Shown: positions 44,197-53,650 of the stretch, piece by piece
Layout: each line of letters starts with the position of its first letter
Position numbering within the stretch: the first letter of the stretch is position 1
Source of the DNA: JAVJUV01 sp040220415
Lineage (GTDB): Bacteria > Pseudomonadota > Alphaproteobacteria > Rhodobacterales > Rhodobacteraceae
NCBI GenBank assembly: GCA_040220415.1
Contig: JAVJUV010000050.1
Location: 13,385-77,384, forward strand
Length of the DNA: 64,000 nucleotides
Direction: 5' to 3'
The notes under the pieces: model-generated
What the model was told of the DNA's origin: nothing
Database searches by the model: none
What the model saw: the letters and a program-made list of their open reading frames with translations, nothing else
Translations under genes and position numbers: made by a program

Positions 44197-44940
44197 ATGA
44201 CATCGAGACGCGTGTTCCGGATTACCGGAGAGGACCGGGTAGAGTTTCTGCAGAACCTTGTCACCAACGACGTTTCCCTGTTGAAACACGGGCTGGTGTG
44301 GACGGCGATCCTTACCCCGCAGGGTAAATACTTGGCTGACTTCTTCCTTGTTCCTTCGGAGGATGCAATCCTTCTGGACGTTGCCGAGCCGCTGGCCCAG
44401 GGCCTTGTGCAACGGTTGGCGATGTACAAGCTGCGCGCCAACGTTGCCATCGAGCCCACGGACATCGTGGTGGCTTGCGGCCCTGGTCCGGTGCCGGATG
44501 GGGCATTCGCGGATCCGCGCGATCCGTCGCTGGGCTGGCGCGCCTATGACGGGCGTCCGGGCGAGCAGGCGGACTGGGATGCGCTGCGCGTGGCGGCCGG
44601 TGTTCCGGAAAGCGGTATTGAACTGATCCCGAACGAATCCTTTCCTCTTGAGGTCGGCTTCGAGCGATTGCATGGCGTGGATTTCCGCAAGGGATGCTAC
44701 GTGGGGCAGGAAGTGACGGCGCGAATGAAGCACAAGACCGAATTACGGAAGGGCCTCTGCCGGGTGACCGTCGAGGGTTCAGCGCCCGTAGGGACCGAGA
44801 TTCTATCGGAGAAAGGCAAGGTTGCGGGGACTTTGTATACCCAGGCTGGGGGTGAAGCGCTGGCTTACCTGCGACTGGAGCGCGCATCCGGCAAGATGCG
44901 TGCCGGAGATGCCCACGTCATGCTGATCGAACAGACCTGA
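44197..44940 (+). CDS. ygfZ: Folate-binding protein YgfZ
   Basis: Folate-binding factor related to GcvT, needed for maturation or repair of some iron-sulfur enzymes. The 247-residue product holds the signature KGCYVGQE (165-172) with the conserved cysteine. N-terminus FRITGEDRVEFLQNLVTNDV and TPQGKYLADFF are typical. The ATG has AGGGAG upstream. Divergent from the glycosyltransferase, 60 bases apart. Confidence 0.93.
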   Translation: MTSRRVFRITGEDRVEFLQNLVTNDVSLLKHGLVWTAILTPQGKYLADFFLVPSEDAILLDVAEPLAQGLVQRLAMYKLRANVAIEPTDIVVACGPGPVPDGAFADPRDPSLGWRAYDGRPGEQADWDALRVAAGVPESGIELIPNESFPLEVGFERLHGVDFRKGCYVGQEVTARMKHKTELRKGLCRVTVEGSAPVGTEILSEKGKVAGTLYTQAGGEALAYLRLERASGKMRAGDAHVMLIEQT

Positions 44941-45289
44941 AGGCCTGCGGTGTTTCGGATCGAGCGGCAATGGTAACAAGGGCAGACCCGATAGAACCGG
45001 CCTTTGCTTCGCAAGGCCGCATCGCGTCGCAAATCAAGGTGTGATTGCTGATCCCCGAGCGCGTCGGTTTGTGCTCATTTCCGCGACCGCCCAATATGAT
45101 CGGAAGCGCAGATCACCATTATTGGATGTCATGCCGCAACGCCGTTTGCTGTAGCATCGGCAATGCTTCACGCGTCGTTGTGTTGTGGGTGAACATAAAC
45201 GGTAGATATAGGCAGGGACTCTGAACCGCCTTACGCGTAGAGTGCACTCAGCCGGTGGCCAGTTGTGCCGACGCCCTGTCTGGGCCCGC
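44941..45289. other. Intergenic region before the BLUF gene
   Basis: About 350 bases with no gene I can support. It should carry the promoter of the BLUF gene. I see a TTGTGC box at 45069-45074 and TATGAT at 45095-45100, but the 20-base spacing is too long for a standard promoter. Confidence 0.45.
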
Positions 45290-45730
45290 ATGGCCCTTAC
45301 AGGAGCTGACGCCATCTCGGATCTTATCCAAATCATCTATTCCTCGCAGCCCTTCGGGTATGACGATGCCATGCTCAATGGCATCTTGTTGGATGCTCGG
45401 CGATGCAACACTCGGGACGGTGTAACCGGGGCGCTTGTCTGCCGTCATGACATTTACCTTCAGTTGCTTGAGGGTCCTAGAACGGAGGTTCAGGCCGCGT
45501 TCGAACGCATTCGACAGGACGACCGACACCTGGATGTCCAACTGCGCGTGTCCGAGACCGTGCATGACCGCATGTTCGGAGACTGGGCCATGCTGCATGA
45601 CCCGGCAAGATCCTGGATATGGTCTCCTGCGGAAATCGCCGACGATATTCTTGGGCGCACGACCGTGGCGGATTTCAGGCGCGTGTTCGAAATCCTGATT
45701 GCCAAGACAGATACCGAACCTCCGCACTGA
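45290..45730 (+). CDS. BLUF-domain blue-light photoreceptor
   Basis: A short, single-domain FAD photoreceptor. With the ATG at 45290 the product has 146 residues and keeps the three light-sensing residues: Tyr17 (IIYSSQ), Asn40 (RRCNTRDGVTG) and Gln58 (DIYLQLLEG); DWAMLHD carries the mobile Trp/Met segment. The ATG lacks a ribosome site, whereas AGGAG at 45301-45305 stands 8 bases before an in-frame ATC (45314-45316), which would give the expected N-terminus SDLIQIIYSS. Output partner unknown. Confidence 0.87.
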   Translation: MALTGADAISDLIQIIYSSQPFGYDDAMLNGILLDARRCNTRDGVTGALVCRHDIYLQLLEGPRTEVQAAFERIRQDDRHLDVQLRVSETVHDRMFGDWAMLHDPARSWIWSPAEIADDILGRTTVADFRRVFEILIAKTDTEPPH

Positions 45731-45788
45731 CGCAAGGCGCTCTTGGCGATCCCACTGAACCGCTCGTGCCGGTCCGAAACGGTTTGGA

Positions 45789-46163
45789 TCAGTCGTCCTG
45801 GGTCAACATGGGCGGATCATCATATACCGCCCATCCGTAGTCGGTACCCGACCTCGGAAGGGTCTGCTTCGAGACATTTCTGATCATGTAGGTCTTCGCG
45901 ATGAAGTTCGCGGAGATCGGTGCAGTCAGGAAAAGAAACAGCGTGATCAGAAGTTCGTGAAAGGACAAGCTACCTTTCACCAGCAAAAAGTAGAGCATGG
46001 AAGCAATCAGTGCGCTTCCGACGCCAAGCGTCGTCGCCTTCGTTGGGGCGTGCAATCTTTGCATCGTATCACGCAGCTTTATCAGCCCGAAGGAACCTAC
46101 GAGACCGAAGATGCCGCCAAGGACGATAAAGAAGGAGATCAGAATTTCCACGATGATTTGCAT
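45789..46163 (-). CDS. mrpG: Mrp/Pha antiporter subunit G
   Basis: The 124-residue subunit G with three membrane helices: ILISFFIVLGGIFGLVGSFGLIKLRD, LHAPTKATTLGVG (family signature) and a third helix near residues 70-95. Last gene of the Mrp operon, 8 bases after mrpF. Confidence 0.93.
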   Translation of the reverse strand: MQIIVEILISFFIVLGGIFGLVGSFGLIKLRDTMQRLHAPTKATTLGVGSALIASMLYFLLVKGSLSFHELLITLFLFLTAPISANFIAKTYMIRNVSKQTLPRSGTDYGWAVYDDPPMLTQDD

Positions 46164-46171
46164 GGCCTAGT

Positions 46172-46441
46172 TCACTCGATGATGTCGCCGCGCAATACGA
46201 AGCGGCAATAGGCGACGGTGGACACGAAGCCAACCATGGCTATCAGCATTGATGCCTCGAAATAGATCGTGGTGCCTCGTGAGATTCCATAGAGAACCAG
46301 CAGCGCGATCACGTTGACCACGATCGTGTCCAACGCGAGAATCCGGTCGGCGGAATCCGGTCCCACGGCAATTCGCCAGAGACAGAACAGAAGCCCCAGC
46401 CCGAAACAAGCGAAGGAAAACATGAGGGCGGCGGCTATCAT
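46172..46441 (-). CDS. mrpF: Mrp/Pha antiporter subunit F
   Basis: An 89-residue protein with three membrane helices and the family core GPDSADRILALDTIVVN. Its ATG overlaps the stop of mrpE (ATGA at 46438-46441), a sign of coupled translation. Confidence 0.93.
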   Translation of the reverse strand: MIAAALMFSFACFGLGLLFCLWRIAVGPDSADRILALDTIVVNVIALLVLYGISRGTTIYFEASMLIAMVGFVSTVAYCRFVLRGDIIE

Positions 46442-46929
46442 TCGAAAATCTCCTTGAGGCGCTGTTCATAGCGTTCTTTGATCTGGTCACGCACGCCATC
46501 TGGATCGTCGGTGTGCAGGCAGTGCACGAGGATTGACCTTCCGTCTGCCGCAAGCGTCGCAGAAACGGTACCCGGTGTCATGGTGATCGTCCCTGCCAGC
46601 ACAGTGATCGCTTCCGGCGACGTCAGTTCCAGTGGCACGTTGATCCAGTGGGTGCGAAGATCGGCATTCCGCTTGAATACGATGATCAGTGCCACTTGGA
46701 CATTTGCCACGACGATGTCCCACAAGACTATCAGCAGGTAGGTTATGCATACCAGAGGACGGCTGAGCTTCGGACGATTGGGCCAGTAAGGCGCTGTCAG
46801 CATCGGAACGACGAGGCCGAAAACCGCGCCGAGCAGAAGATTGCCGACCGAGACGGTATTCACGAGGCCAAGCCAGACGCAGGCAAGCGAAATGCTGAGC
46901 AGAGGGTGCGGAATAATACGATCGATCAT
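46438..46929 (-). CDS. mrpE: Mrp/Pha antiporter subunit E
   Basis: The 163-residue subunit E: two or three N-terminal membrane helices, then a soluble domain with LTSPEAITVLAGTITMTPGT, the usual MrpE signature. Starts 1 base after mrpD ends. Confidence 0.93.
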   Translation of the reverse strand: MIDRIIPHPLLSISLACVWLGLVNTVSVGNLLLGAVFGLVVPMLTAPYWPNRPKLSRPLVCITYLLIVLWDIVVANVQVALIIVFKRNADLRTHWINVPLELTSPEAITVLAGTITMTPGTVSATLAADGRSILVHCLHTDDPDGVRDQIKERYEQRLKEIFE

Positions 46930-46930
46930 G

Positions 46931-48472
46931 TCAGCTCTCCGTATCGTTTCCGAGAACCGACGTCACATAGCCCTCGCGGTCAAAAAGCTGCGACGTCGTG
47001 CCATCGAGATATTCCGTCAGCGGCCCGGCGAATGCCGACAAGACCGCCAGCACGCTGATGGCGGCCATCGCCGGCGCGATTTCGGCGACGCCCGCAGCAA
47101 TCGGTTTGCGCCGGAGGGCGGCTTCCTCGTCGGTCTTGGCATCATCAACGTTGATGGTGACGGATTTCCAGAAAAGGTTGCTGCCAGCCCGCGCAAAGCC
47201 GACGATTGTCAGCAGCGAGCCGACAAGTACCGCACTCCAAGCCCAGGCGATTTCACCGGGCTCGCGCAGCGAGTCGAGTACCAGCAGCTTGCCGAGAAAC
47301 CCGCTCAGAGGCGGCATGCCTGCCATCCCTATCGCCCCGGCAAAAAACAACGCGGCGAACAGCCCGTTCTGTACCGTGGCCGGCCTGACACCAAGCACGT
47401 CGGATTCGCGTCGCGCAACGACGAGATCGGCCATCAGGAACAGCGCGGCCGCGGCGAAGGTGGAATGCACGAGGTAATAGAGCGACGCCGTGGTCGCTGC
47501 GGGCGAGAACGACGACACGGCGACCATCAGCGTACCCATTGAGCCAACCACCGAAAAGGCGATCAGTGGCATCAGGCGTCGCGCACCGAGAACGCCGATT
47601 GCGCCGATCGCGATCGTGACGATGGCGGCTGGAAACAGCCACGTTCCGGCCAGCCCGTCTGTTGCCTCCACACCGGGGCCGAAGACAAGCGTATGGACCC
47701 TCAGGATCGCGTAGGCTCCCACCTTCGTCATGATCGCAAATAGCGCGGCTACTGGCGCCGGAGCATTTGCATAGGTGCCGGGCAACCAGAACTGGATCGG
47801 GAAGAGCGCAGCTTTCAATGCGAAGACGATCATCAGAAGCATGGCGGCTACGCGAACCAGCGCGGCCTCCTCTGGTGGAACGTCCTGAAGACGAAGCGCA
47901 AGGTCCGCGATGTTCAGTGTCCCGGTCGATGCGTAAAGCACGCCAAGCGCGAAAAGGAACAGCGTCGATCCGGCAAGATTGATGACGACGTATTGCAGGC
48001 CGGCGCGCATTCGTTCGCGTCCACCCGAATGGATCATCAGCCCGTATGAAGCGATCAGCAGGATCTCGAAAAAGACGAATAGGTTGAAGATGTCGCCCGT
48101 CAGAAATGCGCCGACGATGCCCATTAGCTGGAATTGGAACAAGGCGTGGAAATGCCGCCCGCGCGCGTCCCAGCCAGTCGCGATTGCGTGGAAGAGCACG
48201 ATGAGGGCCAGTACCGTCGTGACCAGCACCATCAGTGCAGAGAGCCGGTCAAGAACCAGAACGATACCGAATGGTGCAGGCCAGTCGCCAAGGTAGTAGA
48301 CCTGTGGTTCCCCGACCGACATGACGAATAGACCTATCGCAATGGCGACCAACGCGACCGTACCCGCCATCGAGGCGGCGCGCGCCAGGGGCATATCGTG
48401 GCGCATGACGAAACCGAGAATCGGAGCCAGCAAAGCCGGCAGAATGACAGGCGCGATGATCCAGTGATTCAT
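46931..48472 (-). CDS. mrpD: Mrp/Pha antiporter subunit D
   Basis: A 513-residue integral membrane protein of the NuoN/MrpD type, about 14 helices. Charged residues important for proton transfer lie in FFEILLIASYGL (Glu) and FALKAALFPIQFWLPGTYANAPAPVAALFA (Lys, Pro). Its ATG overlaps the mrpC stop by 4 bases. The Mrp context separates it from a complex I subunit. Confidence 0.95.
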   Translation of the reverse strand: MNHWIIAPVILPALLAPILGFVMRHDMPLARAASMAGTVALVAIAIGLFVMSVGEPQVYYLGDWPAPFGIVLVLDRLSALMVLVTTVLALIVLFHAIATGWDARGRHFHALFQFQLMGIVGAFLTGDIFNLFVFFEILLIASYGLMIHSGGRERMRAGLQYVVINLAGSTLFLFALGVLYASTGTLNIADLALRLQDVPPEEAALVRVAAMLLMIVFALKAALFPIQFWLPGTYANAPAPVAALFAIMTKVGAYAILRVHTLVFGPGVEATDGLAGTWLFPAAIVTIAIGAIGVLGARRLMPLIAFSVVGSMGTLMVAVSSFSPAATTASLYYLVHSTFAAAALFLMADLVVARRESDVLGVRPATVQNGLFAALFFAGAIGMAGMPPLSGFLGKLLVLDSLREPGEIAWAWSAVLVGSLLTIVGFARAGSNLFWKSVTINVDDAKTDEEAALRRKPIAAGVAEIAPAMAAISVLAVLSAFAGPLTEYLDGTTSQLFDREGYVTSVLGNDTES

Positions 48473-48837
48473 TTCGCCGCGCTCCCACCGGTTTCGTCGT
48501 CTGCCTGGGCGGGGTCTATTACATCGATCCGGTCGTCGTCCGATTCCAGATAAGCGCCGAGAGCGACCATCACCAGCACGGCGGTCATACCGAAGGAGAT
48601 GACGATCGCCGTAAGCACGAGGGCTTGTGGCAACGGGTCAGTATAACTCGCTTCGCCGTAGGGCGACAGTATCGGCGGTAAGTCGATCGCAAGCCGGCCC
48701 GACGCGAAGAGAAAGACGTTCACCGCATAAGACAGCAAGGCGAGCCCCAGGATCGTCGCGAACGCTCTGAGCCGAAGAATGAGGTAGACCCCGGCCGCGG
48801 TAAGTGCCCCCACGGAACTGGCCACTATAAGCTCCAC
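48469..48837 (-). CDS. mrpC: Mrp/Pha antiporter subunit C
   Basis: A 122-residue NuoK-like subunit with three membrane helices (VASSVGALTAAGVYLILR; AFATILGLALLSYAVNVFLF; ALVLTAIVISFGMTAVLVMVAL). It begins with GTG at 48837, one base after the mrpAB stop, and uses the strong ribosome site AAGGAGGAAG encoded in the end of mrpAB. An upstream frame extension inside mrpAB is rejected. Confidence 0.93.
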   Translation of the reverse strand: MELIVASSVGALTAAGVYLILRLRAFATILGLALLSYAVNVFLFASGRLAIDLPPILSPYGEASYTDPLPQALVLTAIVISFGMTAVLVMVALGAYLESDDDRIDVIDPAQADDETGGSAAK

Positions 48838-48838
48838 G

Positions 48839-51703
48839 TTATTCTTCCTCCTTCGCCACTTGGGTCCGCGCCGACGGGTCATAATCCATGGGCTCCTGGT
48901 TGACGGTCTCTCCCGCGTAGCGGGCGATGCGCGAGAGGCTGTACAGCATCAGCATCACCGCGCCGAGCACCGTCAGCAGCACGCCCACGTCGAACAGCAT
49001 TGCGGTTGCCAGTTCGAACTCCTCGATAGGCGGGAAGTGGAAGTAGTCGTAGCCGCTTGTCAGAAACGGTTTTCCGGCAAGCCAGGCGCCGGCGCCGGTC
49101 AGGCCGGCAATGACGACGCCCCAGCCGATCATCGAATGATACTCGATCCGTTGGCGTTTCTGCGCCCAGGCGAAACCCGATGCCATGTACTGCATAAGAA
49201 GCGCGATCGAGATGACGAGACCGGCGACAAAGCCGCCGCCTGGCTGGTTATGACCCCGGAGGAAGATATAAATTCCGACCATCACCGCGATCGGCATCAT
49301 CACGCGGGTGGCGATAACCATCATCAGGGGGTGCCTGTCCCTGGATCGGTCCCGCGAAAAGTCCATATTGCGGAGCTTGCGCGCTGCAGGTCCACCCAGC
49401 AGTGCTTCCATGACGGCGAAGATGATGAGGCCGGCAATACCAAGGACAATGATCTCGCCATAGGTGTCGTAGCCTCGGAAATCGACAAGGATGACGTTGA
49501 CCACATTGGTGCCGCCGCCGCCTTCGTAGGAGTTGGCTAAGTGATATTCCGAGATCGACGCGGTGTCGCGTAGCAGGAACACGTAGGCAAGCGCACCCAC
49601 GCCTCCGCCAGCTGCCACAGCTATCACTCCGTCCCTGAAACGCCGCCCGACGCCGCTTTCGATAGGCGATGCCTTCGGCATGTAATGCAGGGCCAGCAGC
49701 AGCAGCATGATCGTCACCGTCTCCACTGAAATCTGCGTCAGAGCCAGGTCAGGTGCCGACAGGAAGACGAAGCCGAAAGAAATCGTCAGACCGATCACGC
49801 CGATCAGGACGAGGGCGCGAAACCGTTGGCGGTGCATCAATACGACCGATCCGGTCGCCACCATAAGAAGCGCCCAGCCGACCAGGACCAGCGGCGGAAC
49901 CGGCAAGTGTTCACGCGTCGGTGCGGGCAGTCCGCTGCCGCTCCAGGCGATGTAGCCGAGCACGGTGGTGGAGGCGACAAAGATCGCCAGGTAACGCGAC
50001 ATGGCGCCGTCATGGGTCGCATCCGTTATGCGCCGGGACAATCTCGCCGCCGCGTCGACCAGCCGGTCGAAAATCACCTTTGCTTCGGGACGGGGGGTGG
50101 CGATCCACATCCGGTCCAGAGGTGCGTGAATCGCCAATAGCGCAGCACCGCCCAGAACCGCGATGCCCGACATGTACAGCGCCGGAGTGAACCCATGCCA
50201 AATCTTCAGATAGAACGACGGCAGTTCGCCACCGGTAACGGCATTAGCCGCAACGCGAACCAGAGGTTCCGCCAGGTGCGGCAGGACACCGATCAGGACG
50301 ACGAGAAGGACCAGAAGAGCCGGGGCGGCCCACATGCCGAAGGGGGGATCGTGCGGCTTGTGAGGATAGTCGTCCCGCACCGGACCGAGGAAGACGTGAG
50401 AAATGAAGCGGAAGGAATAGGCGACCGACAGTAGTGCCCCCAGCGTCGCGAGCACCGGCACCGCATAGTGGCTGCCCGCCCAGTTGGTGTGAGATGCTTC
50501 TTCCAGCATCATCTCTTTCGACAGGAAGCCGTTCAGGAACGGGATACCCGCCATCGAAAGCGCCGCGAGCGTTCCGATCGCAAAGGTCACCGGCATCAGG
50601 GTTCGCAGCCCACCCAACCGCTTGATGTCGCGTGTATGCGCTTCGTGATCGACAATGCCCGCGGTCATGAAGAGCGCCGCCTTGAAGGTCAGGTGGTTGA
50701 TGATGTGAAACACCGCCACCAGTGCCGCCATTGGGGTCCCGAAGCCCAGCAGCATTGTCAGCAGCCCGAGGTGACTGACCGTCGAATAGGCCAACAACGC
50801 CTTGAGATCGTCCTTGAAGAGCGCGATCAGCGCGCCGAGGACCATCGTTATCAGCCCGACAGTCGAGACGATGTAGAACCAGGCGTCTGTCCCGGCGAGA
50901 ACGGGCCACATCCTTGCCATCAGGAAGACGCCTGCTTTGACCATCGTGGCCGAATGCAGATATGCCGAGACCGGCGTCGGCGCCGCCATCGCGTGCGGAA
51001 GCCAGAAGTGGAACGGGAATTGCGCCGACTTCGTGAACGCCCCAAGCAGGATCAGGACAAGTGCCGGCATATACCATTCCGAGGCGCGTATCTCGTCCCC
51101 GGCTTGCAGGATGTCGGTCAGATTGTAGCTGCCGACGATGTTGCCGAGGATCAGCATGCCACCGATCATTGCCAACCCTCCCGCACCCGTCACGGCCAGA
51201 GCCATCCGCGCGCCCTGGCGGCCCTCGGGCAGGTGCTTCCAATATCCGATCAGCAGGAAGGACGAAAGACTGGTCAGCTCCCAGAAGATCAGCAAAAGCA
51301 GGATGTTGTCGGACAGAACAATGCCGAGCATCGCACCCTGAAACAGCAGCAGGTAGGTATAGAACTGCCCCATCGGATCGTCGCCCGACAAGTAGAAACG
51401 CGCATAAAGCGTGATGAGCAGCCCAACGCCTAGGATCATCGCGGCAAACAGGAAGCCAAGACCGTCAAGGAAGAATGCGGCAGACAGGCCAAGCTGGGGC
51501 AACCATTCGATTTCTGCCGTGATTACCTGGCCATCCATGACAGCGGGGGCGAGTACAAGCAGCATCGTCAGTGCCAAAGCGGTTGGCACCGCAGTGAAGA
51601 TAGCGCAGGCGTTCCTGCCCGCGCGGATCATGAGACCCGGAAACAGCGCTCCGATAAAGGGAAGCAATGCGATGATTATGAGCGAAGGGTGTGCCACGGT
51701 CAC
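48839..51703 (-). CDS. mrpA: Mrp/Pha antiporter subunits A and B, fused
   Basis: A 954-residue membrane protein of the multi-subunit cation/H+ antiporter. The first part is the NuoL-like MrpA (LLLIFWELTSLSSFLLIGYWKH, SATMVKAGVFLMARMWP); from about residue 805 the MrpB domain follows (GHNQPGGGFVAGLVISIALLMQYMASG), so A and B are one chain, as in the PhaAB type of alphaproteobacteria. It begins with GTG at 51703 (or the GTG two codons later) and leads the operon AB-C-D-E-F-G. Together they exchange Na+ or K+ for H+; the ion is not decided here. Confidence 0.95.
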   Translation of the reverse strand: MTVAHPSLIIIALLPFIGALFPGLMIRAGRNACAIFTAVPTALALTMLLVLAPAVMDGQVITAEIEWLPQLGLSAAFFLDGLGFLFAAMILGVGLLITLYARFYLSGDDPMGQFYTYLLLFQGAMLGIVLSDNILLLLIFWELTSLSSFLLIGYWKHLPEGRQGARMALAVTGAGGLAMIGGMLILGNIVGSYNLTDILQAGDEIRASEWYMPALVLILLGAFTKSAQFPFHFWLPHAMAAPTPVSAYLHSATMVKAGVFLMARMWPVLAGTDAWFYIVSTVGLITMVLGALIALFKDDLKALLAYSTVSHLGLLTMLLGFGTPMAALVAVFHIINHLTFKAALFMTAGIVDHEAHTRDIKRLGGLRTLMPVTFAIGTLAALSMAGIPFLNGFLSKEMMLEEASHTNWAGSHYAVPVLATLGALLSVAYSFRFISHVFLGPVRDDYPHKPHDPPFGMWAAPALLVLLVVLIGVLPHLAEPLVRVAANAVTGGELPSFYLKIWHGFTPALYMSGIAVLGGAALLAIHAPLDRMWIATPRPEAKVIFDRLVDAAARLSRRITDATHDGAMSRYLAIFVASTTVLGYIAWSGSGLPAPTREHLPVPPLVLVGWALLMVATGSVVLMHRQRFRALVLIGVIGLTISFGFVFLSAPDLALTQISVETVTIMLLLLALHYMPKASPIESGVGRRFRDGVIAVAAGGGVGALAYVFLLRDTASISEYHLANSYEGGGGTNVVNVILVDFRGYDTYGEIIVLGIAGLIIFAVMEALLGGPAARKLRNMDFSRDRSRDRHPLMMVIATRVMMPIAVMVGIYIFLRGHNQPGGGFVAGLVISIALLMQYMASGFAWAQKRQRIEYHSMIGWGVVIAGLTGAGAWLAGKPFLTSGYDYFHFPPIEEFELATAMLFDVGVLLTVLGAVMLMLYSLSRIARYAGETVNQEPMDYDPSARTQVAKEEE

Positions 51704-52180
51704 TAAGTTGCTCTGCCTCTTTGTTTTCTATGTCAAACGATCAACTGGTGACCCTTGCGGAATTTAATTCGGCAACCCGGGGTGTAAAGCACTATCGACC
51801 ACATATGGTCCGGCTGCATCATGCACCCTCCAAACAACCGAGCAAAGTGAGACCCATGCCTCACTACCGGCCACGTCCGGGGCAGGCATGATGTGCGAAG
51901 GTCGAACATCCGTCAGTCTGGGCTTGCCCGCTTGCTGCTGCGCCGGGACGGATGGGAAGTGAACCTCAAGAGGATTTGCCGCCTTTGCAATTAGATGGGT
52001 ATGCAACTGCGGAACAAGACGCTGAAGCGACAGGGCCGCACTTTGAACGTCCTCGGAGAGCGCATCCCAATCGTTCAAGTGTGCGAAGTCTCGGATTGCC
52101 GGGGGACTGCGAATTATCGACCGTGTACACCCGCCGGTTTTTCTTCTGGCGTTGCGTCCAGATCAATGGAGGACTTCGCG
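51704..52180. other. Gap upstream of the Mrp operon
   Basis: About 477 bases. It should hold the Mrp promoter. A TTG-started frame on the minus strand (51764-52078, 104 codons) begins like a helical protein but degrades towards its end, has no ribosome site and no recognised family, so I do not call it. Confidence 0.45.
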
Positions 52181-52666
52181 CTAGTAGACACCCAGGCCAA
52201 GCCCCGCGCCCATCGCAGCACCCAATTCGCGACAATGGATGAGGTCATCTTCAGAGATGATCTTTTCTGCCAGAATTTTTTCAGGCGTCTGCGCATGGGT
52301 GCAGATAATCAGCGGCGGTTGAACTTCTCTCAGGCGCCATCCCTGGGCAATGCGAGCCACTTGTCGCGCTGCATTCTGACCGTCCGAACCTGCACAAACC
52401 ATTTGCGCATATGGTCTTCCTTCGATGCATCCCAGAACCGGATAGTAGCTCCGGTCGAAGAAATCCTTCATGACGCCAGCAATCGCCGCGAGATTCTCCG
52501 GTGCGCAGAAGATGTAGCCATCAGCCTTGACCAGATCGTCGGGACCTGAATCAAGCGCAGTTTTGAGAATGGTCTCAACCTCTTGTTCGGCTGCCAGCGC
52601 AGCGGCCTCGGCCATTTGCCGACTTCCGCCAGTCATGGTGTGATAGACGATGAGAAGCTGTGTCAT
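52181..52666 (-). CDS. Flavodoxin-like protein
   Basis: A 161-residue flavodoxin-fold protein: the FMN phosphate loop is HTMTGGSRQMAEA at residues 9-21, and the aromatic contact region FCAPENLAAIAGVMKDFFDR follows the second strand. This is close to NAD(P)H-dependent FMN reductase-like or WrbA-like proteins; electron partner unknown. It marks the last ordinary gene before the islet. Confidence 0.86.
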   Translation of the reverse strand: MTQLLIVYHTMTGGSRQMAEAAALAAEQEVETILKTALDSGPDDLVKADGYIFCAPENLAAIAGVMKDFFDRSYYPVLGCIEGRPYAQMVCAGSDGQNAARQVARIAQGWRLREVQPPLIICTHAQTPEKILAEKIISEDDLIHCRELGAAMGAGLGLGVY

Positions 52667-53293
52667 CCATTCGAGAAGTATCCCGTCGCAGCATTACTTC
52701 CAAGCCGAACCGTGATGGGAGTCGCGAGATAGTGCGGCTGACGCAGGTGGCGTCGAGATCAGGTGGAACATTCACGACAGTTCCAATGACGGCTCTGGCG
52801 AAATATTTGATGAGACAGAATTTCAACGTCTCCATCCACCTCAGTATTCGATCGGCATCGCCAGGCACTCCCGGGCGAACTCGTCGGCGAGATTGGGTTT
52901 AGGGAACACGCTTGCATGGTGATACCAGACCAAAAAGAGCCGTAGATCAGACATGTCAGTTCGCCGCTACTTTGGCCCGGCTCAGGTTGCGTGATTGGCG
53001 CAAGGCGGGGATGGCTCTTGCGGCCTGTGCAGGTCGGGCGCTCAGGCCCGAGTCCTTCTGAGAGAACAAGAGGGAAATTGCGAACGAACTCGAAATTTCG
53101 AGGAACCGCTGGACGGATCAAGCCAAGAGCGATGGTGTCAGTGTGGTGGGCCAGGCGTCATTCAGAGGCTTTGCCGCCGTCGGCCTGCCATATGCCGGAA
53201 TTGAATGAATCCACGCTTCTGGCCCAGATGATCTGTGCTCTCGGAAATTTGTAGTTGACGGAAACAGGACACCCAGCGCCGGGCGGTGATCGA
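52667..53293. other. Gene-poor start of the accessory islet
   Basis: About 630 bases without a supported gene. Every frame is broken or antisense-like. On the plus strand near 53061-53207 a short frame reads REIANELEISRNRW, which is like a helix-turn-helix, possibly a relic. Composition is less GC-rich than in core genes. Confidence 0.45.
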
Positions 53294-53542
53294 TCAACCC
53301 GACGTAAACCTGTCCCGATTGCGGCAATAGTCAGGGGTTGCGTCGAGTTGCGGATGCACAGCCTGAAGCTCGGAACAGGCGTCGTGTTCGGTACAGGATG
53401 CGCACGCCAACACCATGCTTCGGAAGCTGGTGGCGGCGAATTCGGGCGCGACGTCCATGCCTGCCCCCAAGTCAACGCCGAGACGATCAGCCATTCCTTG
53501 CATGAGTGTGCAGCTTTCGTTCAGCCTGGCGAGAATGCCCAT
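53294..53542 (-). CDS. DUF6455 family protein
   Basis: An 82-residue protein. The layout of a short N-terminal amphipathic helix (LNESCTLMQGMADRLG), RSMVLACASCTEHDACSEL and a final PDYCRNRD matches the small cysteine-containing DUF6455 family common in Rhodobacteraceae, of unknown function. The five or six cysteines could bind a metal or haem-like group, but nothing shows this. AGGAGA precedes the ATG. It is intact although the surrounding DNA is decayed. Confidence 0.72.
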   Translation of the reverse strand: MGILARLNESCTLMQGMADRLGVDLGAGMDVAPEFAATSFRSMVLACASCTEHDACSELQAVHPQLDATPDYCRNRDRFTSG

Positions 53543-53650
53543 GACGGGTCTCCTGAATGATACGTGTACACTCTCAGTTAGTGTCGCTTAGCGGCACGTT
53601 GCCTTGATTTGAATCAACCCAGCAAATGTAGACGAGACCAGAAGGCCGCG

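Noticed and set aside
45049..45100. Stress-sigma (RpoE-like) promoter before the BLUF gene
   Set aside because: TGATCC is present at 45049, but no fitting -10 element stands at the required distance.
46931..51703. NuoL/NuoN-like proteins as part of respiratory complex I
   Set aside because: Gene order AB-C-D-E-F-G with MrpE, F and G identifies a cation/proton antiporter.
51764..52078. A minus-strand frame of 104 codons before the Mrp operon
   Set aside because: TTG start without ribosome site, no family, and the C-terminal half has random composition.
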